A DNA stretch of 16,223 bases, from NCBI GenBank assembly GCA_003244035.1, contig QHBV01000037.1, forward strand, positions 1 to 16,223. Direction: 5' to 3'. Origin of the DNA: Solirubrobacterales bacterium. GTDB lineage: Bacteria > Actinomycetota > Thermoleophilia > Solirubrobacterales > Solirubrobacteraceae. Each line of letters opens with the position of its first letter. Positions within the stretch are counted from its first letter, which is position 1. The position numbers and the translations under genes were made by a program. Of the stretch, positions 1-8,350 are shown piece after piece. The notes beneath the pieces were generated by a model, which worked only from the letters and a program-made list of their open reading frames with translations, made no database searches and had not been told where the DNA came from.

Positions 1-535
1 CGGCCAGCTCTCTGAAGCGATCGAGACGCAGTTGGGCCCTACCGGGCTGGCCGGGGTCGCCCTGGCCAGCACGATCACCGGCGTCGCCGCCCGCACCGCC
101 GAGGTCCTAGTCGCTGAGATCGGCACTGACATGAGCGTCTTCCCCTCGGCCGGGCACCTTGCCTCGTGGGCCGGACGCTGCCCCGGCAACGACCAATCCG
201 CCGGCAAACGCCGCTCCGGACGCCCGCGCAAGGGCAGCAAGTGGCTCGGGATCGCGCTCGAAGAAGCCGCACTCGCCGCCATCAGAAGCAAAAACACCTA
301 CCTCGCCGCCCAATACCAGCGCCTCAAACCACGCATCGGTCACGGCCGCGCGCTCGGCGCGGTCAAACACTCGATGCTGATCGCGTACTGGCACATGTTC
401 ACCACCGGCGAGACCTACCACGACCTCGGCGGCGACTACTTCCAACGCCGAGACCCCCAACGCGCCACCAAACGCCTCGTCGCCAAACTCGAAGCGCTCG
501 GACATCACGTCACCCTCGAAGGAGCCGCTGCTTGA
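1..535 (+). CDS. IS110-family transposase (DEDD/serine recombinase), C-terminal part, 5' end outside window
   Basis: The reading frame is open from base 2 to a TGA at 533-535, so the gene starts before the window and only the last 177 codons are visible. This part matches the C-terminal Transposase_20 (IS116/IS110/IS902) domain. A helix-hairpin-helix-like segment, TITGVAARTAEVLVAEIG, is followed by FPSAGHLASWAGRCPGN, then QSAGKRRSGRPRKG and a helical tail with YHDLGGDYF. In IS110 enzymes a Ser in the S-x-GK region of this domain acts with the N-terminal RuvC-like DEDD residues; the Ser of QSAGK is the candidate here. The usual IPG of the hairpin is ITG. IS110 elements move without normal terminal inverted repeats and are guided by a bridge RNA from their non-coding ends. 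Activity cannot be judged because the catalytic N-terminal half is not in view. The family call is firm; intactness is unknown. Confidence 0.88.
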   Translation, partial: GQLSEAIETQLGPTGLAGVALASTITGVAARTAEVLVAEIGTDMSVFPSAGHLASWAGRCPGNDQSAGKRRSGRPRKGSKWLGIALEEAALAAIRSKNTYLAAQYQRLKPRIGHGRALGAVKHSMLIAYWHMFTTGETYHDLGGDYFQRRDPQRATKRLVAKLEALGHHVTLEGAAA

Positions 536-559
536 ACCTGGGTGCATTTCCCATCAGGT
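1..559 (+). mobile_element. IS110-family insertion sequence, right-hand part
   Basis: The transposase gene marks an IS110-type element entering from the left. No right boundary can be fixed, because IS110 elements lack diagnostic inverted repeats and the left end is absent. An 8-bp interrupted hairpin (ACCTG at 536-540 with CAGGT at 555-559, plus TG/CA inside) starts right after the stop codon. I use it only as a minimum right limit. The element could extend into the structured DNA up to about position 945. Confidence 0.5.
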
Positions 560-611
560 CCATCCGGGGTTCGGGGGTGGCGTCTGAAGGTTGCTCTGGC
601 ACCGCAGGAAG

Positions 612-696
612 CCTAGGCGACGGGCCCAGTCGCTAGGAGGATCGGTCGGCGGGATGGCTGTGGCGGTACAGCGATCGCATTCTGTGAGAGCGATCG
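612..696 (+). repeat. Two hairpin-forming inverted repeats downstream of the IS110 gene
   Basis: First hairpin: CCTAGGCGAC (612-621) pairs with GTCGCTAGG (629-637) across a 7-nt loop with one bulged G. Second hairpin: CGATCGC (672-678) pairs with GCGATCG (690-696) across an 11-nt loop. Neither is followed by a T-run, so they do not look like intrinsic terminators. They could belong to a structured RNA or mark protein-binding sites. Confidence 0.45.
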
Positions 697-772
697 TCGT
701 GACCGGCGCGGCGCAGACGATTCCTACGGCGACGCAGGACTCGTGCGCGCTCCCATGGAGACGTCGGCAGCT

Positions 773-844
773 GACGATAGGTTCGTCACGCCGTCCGAGG
801 CGTCGCGTGAGCGCAATGGCGACGCCTCGCTCATCAGTATCGTC
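773..844 (+). ncRNA. Candidate structured RNA: 11-bp perfect stem within a 7-bp outer stem
   Basis: CGAGGCGTCGC (796-806) is perfectly complementary to GCGACGCCTCG (819-829) across a 12-nt loop. Outside it, GACGATA (773-779) pairs with TATCGTC (838-844), leaving an asymmetric internal loop of 16 nt on the 5' side and 8 nt on the 3' side. A nested stem with a large internal loop is the general shape of IS110 bridge-RNA loops, and in the IS1111-like subgroup the RNA lies 3' of the transposase gene, as here. No covariation or expression evidence is available, so ncRNA is only a hypothesis; a protein-binding inverted repeat is the alternative. Confidence 0.3.
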
Positions 845-897
845 TCCTCGCGCCAGACCGCAGACCTCACACCCCCATGCTCACACCCCCGCACGAC

Positions 898-945
898 GCA
901 TGCCGGTTTCAAAACACCCGCCGCCGCATGCCGGTTTCAAACCGG
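898..945. repeat. Pair of 16-bp direct repeats, the second inside a palindrome
   Basis: GCATGCCGGTTTCAAA occurs at 898-913 and again at 926-941, 28 bp apart start to start (12-nt spacer ACACCCGCCGCC). The second copy runs on to form CCGGTTTCAAACCGG (931-945), a 7-bp inverted repeat around a central C. The first copy lacks the right arm. Two copies with a 12-nt spacer are too few and too close for a CRISPR array. Possible roles are a dispersed repeat, a recombinase or IS target site, or a dyad operator. Confidence 0.6.
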
Positions 946-1096
946 GGAGCGCCGACACGTGAGCCTCTGAGCGCGGCGGCGTGTGCCGCTTGCGCGGCCA
1001 GGTCAGGCGCGGCGATCCGAGTTCTGGGGCCGGCGTCTTTCTCGCTGTGGGCTTGGGTAGAAGGTCCGCACAACGGATCCAGCCGACAGGAGAGTC

Positions 1097-1502
1097 ATGA
1101 GCGACGTCGATCTGACATTCGATCGTCACAGTGCCCTGAAGCTCGGGGGCGGGGTGGCCGGCGGCCTGCTCGTCTCCGGCAACGTGTTCAAAGCGACCTC
1201 GACGCCGCTTCCGCAGAAGAGTCCCTCGAAGCCGAAGACTCCGTTCGACGCCAAACGGCTCGCGAAGATCCTGCACGGCGATGCGCAAGTCGGCAACGAC
1301 GGAGTCGTGACCGTACAGGTGCTGCGCCGGGACCGGATCGTGATCGACGGCATCCATGTCTCGCCCGAGGCGAACATCTCGACCAACGTGCAATTCCAGC
1401 CGCTCAGCGCAGATGGGTCGCTGGCAGCCGCCGGTCCGGACTTCTCGCAATCCGTACGCGCTTGCGAAGGAGATCCGAAGGGGGCTGGACCGCACGGCTT
1501 AG
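1097..1502 (+). pseudogene. Remnant of a Tat-exported DUF1259-like protein with internal deletion and frame change
   Basis: Frame 2 carries a signal-like start and a stretch resembling the N-terminal half of DUF1259 (GDAQVGNDGVVTVQVLRRD, then IVIDGIHVSPEANIS and VQFQPL), fading after about position 1440. In another frame, 1449-1502 reads NPYALAKEIRRGLDRTA followed by TAG. That resembles the end I remember for such proteins (a D-P-x-x-L-A-x-x-L-R-x-x-L-D pattern). The middle of the domain, where a T-A-L-H-N-H motif is expected, is absent from all frames. An internal deletion with loss of frame near 1440-1449 would explain this. The match rests on remembered family patterns, not an alignment, so confidence is moderate. 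Confidence 0.4.
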
Positions 1503-1735
1503 AAGTAGGCCGGCCGGTGAACTACACTCGCCGAGAAATGCAGATCAACGCTGGGCTCCGGTCGAACATCCTCTCGGGCATCGCCGCCTTTGTCATCTAT
1601 GTGGTGATTGCGCTCGCCACAGGAGGAGTGGTCGGCTTGACTATCGGGATCGGCGTGCTCGTCGGACTGGCGACGTTCGCGATCTCGTACTTGATCCGAA
1701 AGTTCCTCTTTGCGGGCGGACCGAGGCGGAGATAG
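1097..1735 (+). CDS. Uninterrupted 212-aa reading frame, probably composite (decayed secreted protein plus small membrane protein)
   Basis: The ATG has a good ribosome binding site (AGGAGAG, 1088-1094, 2 nt before the start), and the frame stays open to TAG at 1733-1735. The N-terminus has a Tat-like layout, FDRHSALKLGGG followed by a short hydrophobic run (residues 9-30), but the twin arginine is RH. Residues 50-118 resemble the first half of DUF1259 proteins (VVTVQVLRRDRIVIDGIHVSP). Residues 119-147 look like non-coding translation. Residues 158-203 form two membrane helices. I think the frame joins two unrelated pieces: a pseudogene (1097-1502) and a separate small gene (1538-1735), both listed below. 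A single 212-aa membrane protein of unknown function remains possible. The gene ends one base before the stop of the convergent reductase gene. Confidence 0.5.
   Translation: MSDVDLTFDRHSALKLGGGVAGGLLVSGNVFKATSTPLPQKSPSKPKTPFDAKRLAKILHGDAQVGNDGVVTVQVLRRDRIVIDGIHVSPEANISTNVQFQPLSADGSLAAAGPDFSQSVRACEGDPKGAGPHGLEVGRPVNYTRREMQINAGLRSNILSGIAAFVIYVVIALATGGVVGLTIGIGVLVGLATFAISYLIRKFLFAGGPRRR
1523..1528 (+). promoter_or_regulatory. Putative -10 box TACACT for the small membrane protein gene
   Basis: TACACT ends 9 nt before the ATG at 1538, so transcription would begin 2-3 nt before the start codon. The same 9-nt spacing separates TATACT from the ATG of the ABC gene at 6581. No good -35 box is seen. 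Confidence 0.35.
1538..1735 (+). CDS. Small two-helix membrane protein (65 aa), alternative start within the 1097-1735 frame
   Basis: ATG at 1538 opens a 65-codon frame: a short polar N-terminus (MQINAGLRSN), two hydrophobic helices (about residues 11-29 and 34-55) joined by a Gly-rich turn, and a basic tail ending GGPRRR. It has no clear ribosome binding site, but a TACACT -10 box lies 9 nt upstream, as expected for leaderless genes, which are common in actinobacteria. It begins 35 bp after the TAG (1500-1502) that probably ended the decayed upstream gene, so independent expression makes sense. I do not recognise the family; the topology suggests a small inner-membrane helical hairpin. It is convergent with the reductase gene, with one base between the stop codons. 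Confidence 0.45.
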   Translation: MQINAGLRSNILSGIAAFVIYVVIALATGGVVGLTIGIGVLVGLATFAISYLIRKFLFAGGPRRR

Positions 1736-1736
1736 G

Positions 1737-2156
1737 TCAAGCGCTCTTCGCGCCCGGCCCCCGCCCGAAGCCGGGCAGCGGTCCGCCGAGCTCCGCGACC
1801 AGCAGCTTCTGCGACAGGCGCCCAACGAATCGGGCCACGGGCGAGATCGGCGCCGTGGTGCGTGGATCGAGGACCCGAGGCTCGATCAGGTCGTAGGTCC
1901 GGCCCGCACGCACAACCTGCCCACCGCCGGCGAGCACGTTGCGCACCCACTGCGACTCCTCGCCGTACAGGATCACGATCGCCAGCGTGCCGCCGCGCTT
2001 GTAGGCATTGACAGGGGTCCTGTACAGACGGCCTGACTTGCGCCCGCGATGGCAGACGACGATCCACGGCGGCAGCAGCCACGCATACTGACGCTGGATC
2101 GGATTGTTCACGACACGGTTGAACCGGGCGACCCTGCGTGAGAGCTTGACGGGCAC
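1737..2156 (-). CDS. Deazaflavin (F420)-dependent nitroreductase-family protein (Ddn/DUF385-like)
   Basis: This 139-aa protein matches the small split-barrel family that uses reduced F420 to reduce quinones or nitro compounds (Ddn type). Diagnostic residues are HRGRKSGRLYRTPVNAY (about 36-52), where basic residues and the GRxSGRxYRTPV pattern contact the cofactor phosphate tail. It is followed by LYGEESQWVRNVLAGGG (63-79) and a C-terminal LDPR segment. The family is typically 130-150 aa, so this is full length. The start is GTG (2154-2156 on the plus strand reads CAC), with no strong ribosome binding site. The gene is divergent from the FtsH-like gene, with a short shared upstream region, and converges on the small membrane protein gene. 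The physiological substrate cannot be read from sequence. Its presence implies an F420-making organism. Confidence 0.85.
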   Translation of the reverse strand: MPVKLSRRVARFNRVVNNPIQRQYAWLLPPWIVVCHRGRKSGRLYRTPVNAYKRGGTLAIVILYGEESQWVRNVLAGGGQVVRAGRTYDLIEPRVLDPRTTAPISPVARFVGRLSQKLLVAELGGPLPGFGRGPGAKSA

Positions 2157-2194
2157 CCGGCAACCCTACCGCGCACCCCGTCGTGCGGCCCTTG

Positions 2195-2200
2195 TACCCT
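2195..2200 (+). promoter_or_regulatory. Putative -10 box TACCCT upstream of the FtsH-like gene
   Basis: TACCCT ends 12 nt before the ATG at 2213 and would give a 5' leader of about 5 nt. It lies downstream of the alternative GTG start at 2183, so if this promoter is used the 2183 start cannot be. No convincing -35 box is visible. Confidence 0.3.
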
Positions 2201-2212
2201 CAGGGCCAGCCT

Positions 2213-4635
<2,423 letters not shown>

Positions 4636-4651
<16 letters not shown>

Positions 4652-5601
4652 AAGGGCGCCGGCATTTGGTCCGTGCCGCCGACGAGCACGCGGCGCAAGC
4701 GCCGTTATCCGCGGCGGTTGGGATCGCCCGGCGCCGCGCCGATGCACCTCCGTCCTCGCCCCATTCCGAGCGATTCCGGGCGGCTACCGCGACCCTCGTC
4801 GGCCTCGCGATCGGAGCGACCGTGTTCGCAATCGCGCTGCTCATCTACGGCGGCGGCGCCGGTCCCAGCGCCAAGTGGTCCTCGTGGACGCCGGCCGATG
4901 GGGGCAGCCTGGGAGCCAGCGAGATCGCCGACCACGTCGCCCCCTTCTACCGCATCTCCGCGGTCGATCAGCTCGACGTGGTGACCGTCGTCAACCTCAC
5001 GAACGCGAGCGCCGCGAGCGCATCGTCGTCCGGGACGGGTTCGAGCGGAACGGGATCGAGCGGCGCCCTGCAGGTCGCGGTCCGCACCGACCCCTCCTCG
5101 AGCGCGGTGTCACTGCTGTCCGGCCAGACGATCGCCTACGACCTCTGCGGGGTCGGCGGCTCGGACTGCTCGATCGGCACGGGCAAGCCCTCAGCCGACC
5201 GGCTGCTGCTGCTCCGCCGCGAAGCGCTCGAGCTCGCGCTGTACACCTTCAAGTACATCAGCGGCACCGCCAACGTCGTCGCGATCCTGCCACCTGGTCG
5301 CACGCAGCAGGGCTGCACTGGCATCTGCCCGACCCCCAACGACAACACTTCCTCGGCCAAGCCGGTTGACATCGCGCTGCTGTTCGTGCGCGACGAGCTG
5401 AAGCCATGGCTGACGCAACCACTCAGCAACACCTTCGCAGAGCAGTTCCCGCCGAGCGTCTCGGAGCTGGGCCTCTGGCGGCAGACGCCGGAGGCAGGGC
5501 TCGTGGACCAGATCACCGCCCACGGACTGTTCTCCGAGCACCTCGTCCAGGCCCAGGCCGGCGGCAGCCTGATCGTGCTAGACCCGATGCCGCCGCAGTA
5601 G
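4636..5601 (+). CDS. Membrane-anchored protein of unknown function, coupled to the FtsH-like gene (321 aa)
   Basis: I do not recognise a family. The N-terminus is basic and cytosolic-looking (1-48), followed by one membrane helix (about 50-71, ATLVGLAIGATVFAIALLIY) and a 250-residue region probably outside the membrane. That region has an S/G-rich linker made of two GTGSS units (133-142) and four cysteines arranged as C171-x6-C178 and C227-x3-C231. The rest has alternating strand-like and helical stretches without a recognised motif. ATG 4636 overlaps the upstream gene by 16 bp. GTG 4648 would give a 4-bp GTGA overlap and is equally plausible, at the cost of four residues. The tight coupling suggests a substrate, adaptor or modulator of the protease; this is inference from position. 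It is not an SPFH (HflK/C-like) protein by eye. Confidence 0.75.
5032..5061 (+). repeat. Two 15-bp tandem repeats coding for a GTGSS linker
   Basis: GGGACGGGTTCGAGC and GGAACGGGATCGAGC are adjacent 15-bp units differing at two third-codon positions. Each encodes G-T-G-S-S in the extracytoplasmic linker of the protein above. Silent differences suggest an older duplication kept at the protein level; copy number could vary between strains. Confidence 0.6.
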
Positions 5602-5606
5602 GCCGC

Positions 5607-5798
5607 TCAGGCTCGTCCCCGCCCCGCCCCGGCCGGCTCATAGCCCTCGCAGCCGAGCACCGGCAGCCGCGGGTAGCGGTCAAAGCGCTCTGGCTCGATG
5701 CGCGAGCGACCGCATAGTGAGAACACCGAGCCGCGAGTGTTCGGCACGAGCTGCTGGTGGCGGCAGGAGTCGCACAGCCCGGCTGCAGGCCGTGTCAT
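5607..5798 (-). CDS. Small four-cysteine conserved protein, possible zinc ribbon (63 aa)
   Basis: This short protein has cysteines at 9, 12, 29 and 50: C-x2-C near the N-terminus, then SLC and LGCEGYE. The pattern CDSCRHQQLVPNTRGSVFSLC, then RYPRLPVLGCEGYE, matches a small family I recall from actinobacteria, where the arginine-rich stretch and YPRLPV are conserved. Four such cysteines could bind zinc, so a nucleic-acid or protein-binding role is possible, but no function is established here. The ATG at 5798 has only a distant GAGG. It lies 73 bp downstream of the aldolase gene on the same strand and converges on the 321-aa gene with 5 bp between the stops. The family-like cysteine spacing makes it more than a chance frame. 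Confidence 0.7.
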   Translation of the reverse strand: MTRPAAGLCDSCRHQQLVPNTRGSVFSLCGRSRIEPERFDRYPRLPVLGCEGYEPAGAGRGRA

Positions 5799-5871
5799 CC
5801 GCGCGGGCGCCTCGCCGCAGCTTCGGCGCCCGCGGCCACGGCCTCCTGCTCGCGGCTTGGCGCCCTGTCTG

Positions 5872-6522
5872 TCATCGCTCGATCCTCTGGGTAGCCCCGT
5901 AGCCCCGCTGGGCCACGGCCTCGGTGAACGCCAGCTGCTGCTCGTCGCTGAGTGCGCGCGGAGCTCCGATCGCCGCCGCGCGCCAGTACACGGTGCACGC
6001 CCATTCGAGCAGCAATGCCCGCTGCACGGCTGCGCCCAGATCCGGGCCGTGCGTGATCGCGCCGTGGTTGGCCATCAGCGCCGCGCTGCGCTGCTCCAGC
6101 GCATCGAGCGTGGCCGCGGCGAGCTCGGGCGTACCGAACGTCTCGTACGGGGCGACCCTGATCGCGCCGCCCAGGTCGAGCATCTGGTAGTGCACGACCG
6201 GGAGCTCGGAGAGCACGCACGAGAGCGCCGTGGCGAGCGGCGGGTGGGTGTGGACGATGGCGCCAGCGTCGCGGCGGCGATAGATCTCGAGGTGGAGCAG
6301 AAGCTCCGAGGTGACCTCGAGCTCGCCGTCGAGCTGATGGCCGGCCAGGTCGACCACCGCGATCTCCTGCGCGCGCAGCCCGTCCAGCGCGGCGCCCGTC
6401 GGCGTCAAGGCGACCCGCTCCCCCACGCGCTCGGAGACGTTCCCGGCGGTGCCGAGCACCAGCCCCTCGACGGCCAGCCGGCGCGCCGCGGCGGCGACAC
6501 GCTCGCGCTCACGCTCGAGCAT
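5872..6522 (-). CDS. Class II aldolase/adducin family protein (L-fuculose-phosphate aldolase-like)
   Basis: A 216-aa zinc-dependent aldolase of the FucA/RhaD/AraD fold, full length for the family. Visible active-site features are GTAGNVSER (24-32, phosphate-binding Gly-Asn), the general-base Glu73 in TSELLLH, zinc ligands His91 and His93 in HTHPP, and a third His153 in ANHG. Glu73 and the three histidines sit at nearly the same positions as in E. coli fuculose-1-phosphate aldolase, so the enzyme is probably active. It should cleave a sugar phosphate to dihydroxyacetone phosphate plus an aldehyde, but the family also includes epimerases and decarboxylases, and no sugar kinase or isomerase lies nearby to fix the substrate. 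The ATG has GGAG 6 nt upstream (minus strand). It is divergent from the ABC operon and shares an overlapping promoter region. Confidence 0.88.
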   Translation of the reverse strand: MLERERERVAAAARRLAVEGLVLGTAGNVSERVGERVALTPTGAALDGLRAQEIAVVDLAGHQLDGELEVTSELLLHLEIYRRRDAGAIVHTHPPLATALSCVLSELPVVHYQMLDLGGAIRVAPYETFGTPELAAATLDALEQRSAALMANHGAITHGPDLGAAVQRALLLEWACTVYWRAAAIGAPRALSDEQQLAFTEAVAQRGYGATQRIER

Positions 6523-6563
6523 CTGGGCTCCACACGCCCGCCGAGGCTAACAGGAACCCAGCT

Positions 6564-6571
6564 ACTATACT
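6564..6571. promoter_or_regulatory. Overlapping divergent -10 boxes (ACTATACT)
   Basis: The 8-mer reads TATACT on the plus strand (6566-6571), 9 nt before the ATG of the first ABC gene, and TATAGT on the minus strand (6569-6564), 41 nt before the aldolase start. The plus-strand transcript would be leaderless or nearly so, as no ribosome binding site precedes ATG 6581. The minus-strand transcript would have a leader of about 35 nt carrying GGAG. Polymerase could not occupy both at once. No clear -35 box is seen on either side. Confidence 0.55.
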
Positions 6572-6580
6572 TTCTGAAGC

Positions 6581-8350
6581 ATGGCGACGTTCTGGCGTCT
6601 TCTCGGTTTTCTGCGGCCCTATCGAAGGGGCGTAATCGCGTCGTTCGTGCTGGCGTTCGGGGCGATGGGGGCGACCGTCCTGATTCCGTACCTGACCGGT
6701 CGCGCAATCGACGCGATCCGCTCGCATCACCGCCACGCACTGAGCACGTGGGTGATCGCGATTGCCGTCGCCGGCCTCGCGCGGCTCGTGCTGAGCATCT
6801 TCCGGCGACTGATCGCCGGCCGCGTTTCGCTCGGCGTCGAGCTCGACCTGCGCAACCGCATGTACGGGCACCTGCAGCGCCTGGAGCTGTCGTTCTTCGA
6901 CCACCAACAGACGGGCCAGCTGATGTCGCGGGCGACAGTGGACCTGCAGGCCGTGCGCTTCTTCCTCGGTTACGGGCTGATCTACATCGGGCAGTCGCTG
7001 ATGTCGATCCTGCTGGCCGCGGTCGCGATGCTTGTGCTGCAGCCCGGGCTGGCGGTGCTCGCGCTCGCGCCGGTCCCGTTCGTGGTGCTGATCGCGCATC
7101 GCTACGGTCGCCGCGGGCGCCCTGCGCTGCAGGAGGTGCAGCAGCGGATCGCGGAGCTGACCGCGCAGGCCGAGGAGAACATCTCGGGCGTGCGCGTGAT
7201 CAAGGCGTTCGCGCAGGAGGAGCGTCAGCTGCAGCGCTTCCGCCAGTCGGTCTCGCGGGTGTTCGAGCAGGCGATCCTAGCCACCAGGATCCAGGCCCGC
7301 TACGGCCCGATGATCAGCTTCCTGCCGAACCTCGGCCTGGCGATGATCCTGTTCGTCGGCGGACGCCAGGTGATCGACGGGACCCTGACGCTCGGCCAGT
7401 TCACCGCCTTCTACGCCTACCTGCTGATGCTGATATCGCCGATGCGGACGCTCGGCTACATGTTGAGCGCGACCCAGCGCTCGATCGCCTCCGGGGCGCG
7501 CGTATTTGAGATCCTCGACCGCGAGCCGCGAATCACGGTGGCGCCGGGGGCCCCGCCGCTGCCCGACGGCCCAGGACGGGTCTCGCTGCACGGCGTCGGG
7601 CTGACGTTTGAGGGCGCGGCCGCCCCCGCGCTGCGCGAGATCGAGCTCGAGCTCGAGCCGGGCCGGACGGTCGCCATCGTCGGCGAGATGGGGGCGGGCA
7701 AGACTGCGCTGGTGTCGCTGCTGCCGCGGCTCTACGACGTCAGCACGGGCAGCGTCCAGATCGATGGTGCCGATGTCCGTTCGGTCGACACCGTCAGCCT
7801 CCGCCGCGCGATCGCAGTGGTCACCGACGACCCGTTTCTGTTCTCCGCGACGGTCCACGACAACATCGCCTACGCGCGCCCCGAGGCAACCCGAGGGGAG
7901 GTCGTGCGGGCGGCCGTGGCGGCGCAGGCCGACCCGTTCATCCGCGAGCTGCCACGTGGCTATGAGACGCTCGTCGGTGAGCGTGGGCTGACGCTCTCCG
8001 GAGGCCAGCGCCAGCGGCTGGCGATCGCGCGGGCGATCCTCGCCGACCCCCGGATCCTGATCCTCGACGATGCGACCTCGTCGGTTGACGCGTCGACCGA
8101 GCAGGAGATCAAGCTCGCGCTGGAAGAGGTGATGGCCGGCCGCACGACGCTCGTTGTTGCCCACCGCCTCTCAACAATCGCTCTCGCCGACGAGATCGTC
8201 GTGTTGGAGGCCGGTCGCGTCACCGCGCAGGGCAACCACGAGCAACTGCTGGCGCGCTCGGAGCTGTACCGCGAGATCGTCGAGCGCGGCATGCCCGAGC
8301 ACGGGGCGATCGCGCGGGAGACGCTCGCCGCGCAGGGAGCCGGGCTGTGA
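6581..8350 (+). CDS. ABC exporter half-transporter with degenerate catalytic site (subunit 1)
   Basis: A 589-aa type IV ABC exporter subunit: six membrane helices in residues 1-310, then a nucleotide-binding domain. Walker A is GEMGAGKT (368-375), the signature LSGGQ (472-476) is canonical, and the switch His is H528. Two catalytic positions are altered: the Walker B glutamate is Asp (ILILDD, D497), and the Q-loop glutamine is replaced (VVTDDP, D416). The overlapping next gene encodes the partner with a normal Walker B but an altered signature, the pattern known from heterodimeric exporters such as TM287/288 and BmrCD. The site built from this Walker A/B and the partner's signature should hydrolyse ATP poorly. 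The ATG follows a TATACT -10 box directly, so leaderless expression is likely. The transported compound is unknown; lipid or drug export are usual in the family. Confidence 0.93.
   Translation: MATFWRLLGFLRPYRRGVIASFVLAFGAMGATVLIPYLTGRAIDAIRSHHRHALSTWVIAIAVAGLARLVLSIFRRLIAGRVSLGVELDLRNRMYGHLQRLELSFFDHQQTGQLMSRATVDLQAVRFFLGYGLIYIGQSLMSILLAAVAMLVLQPGLAVLALAPVPFVVLIAHRYGRRGRPALQEVQQRIAELTAQAEENISGVRVIKAFAQEERQLQRFRQSVSRVFEQAILATRIQARYGPMISFLPNLGLAMILFVGGRQVIDGTLTLGQFTAFYAYLLMLISPMRTLGYMLSATQRSIASGARVFEILDREPRITVAPGAPPLPDGPGRVSLHGVGLTFEGAAAPALREIELELEPGRTVAIVGEMGAGKTALVSLLPRLYDVSTGSVQIDGADVRSVDTVSLRRAIAVVTDDPFLFSATVHDNIAYARPEATRGEVVRAAVAAQADPFIRELPRGYETLVGERGLTLSGGQRQRLAIARAILADPRILILDDATSSVDASTEQEIKLALEEVMAGRTTLVVAHRLSTIALADEIVVLEAGRVTAQGNHEQLLARSELYREIVERGMPEHGAIARETLAAQGAGL

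Larger units (their letters stand above)
536..1096. other. 561-bp stretch without a credible gene; inverted and direct repeats
   Basis: Several frames are open here, but none has family-like composition or a good start context, as expected by chance in G+C-rich DNA. What can be seen is structure. There is an interrupted 9-bp hairpin (612-637), a 7-bp hairpin (672-696), an 11-bp perfect hairpin inside an outer 7-bp stem (773-844), and two copies of a 16-bp direct repeat (898-913, 926-941). The stretch separates the IS110 gene from the next coding region, so it may be the non-coding end of the element, flanking chromosome, or both. Confidence 0.6.

Noticed and set aside
898..941. CRISPR array
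   Set aside because: Only two 16-bp repeats with a 12-nt spacer, no further copies and no cas genes; too short for a CRISPR unit.
591..962. 123-aa plus-strand open frame after the IS110 gene
   Set aside because: No family likeness, and it crosses the inverted repeats; composition looks like translated non-coding DNA.
877..1896. 339-aa plus-strand open frame
   Set aside because: Arg-rich composition without family features; overlaps better-supported genes in other frames and on the opposite strand.
5698..7509. 603-aa plus-strand open frame
   Set aside because: Runs antisense through the aldolase gene and out of frame into the ABC gene; both real genes have intact catalytic motifs.
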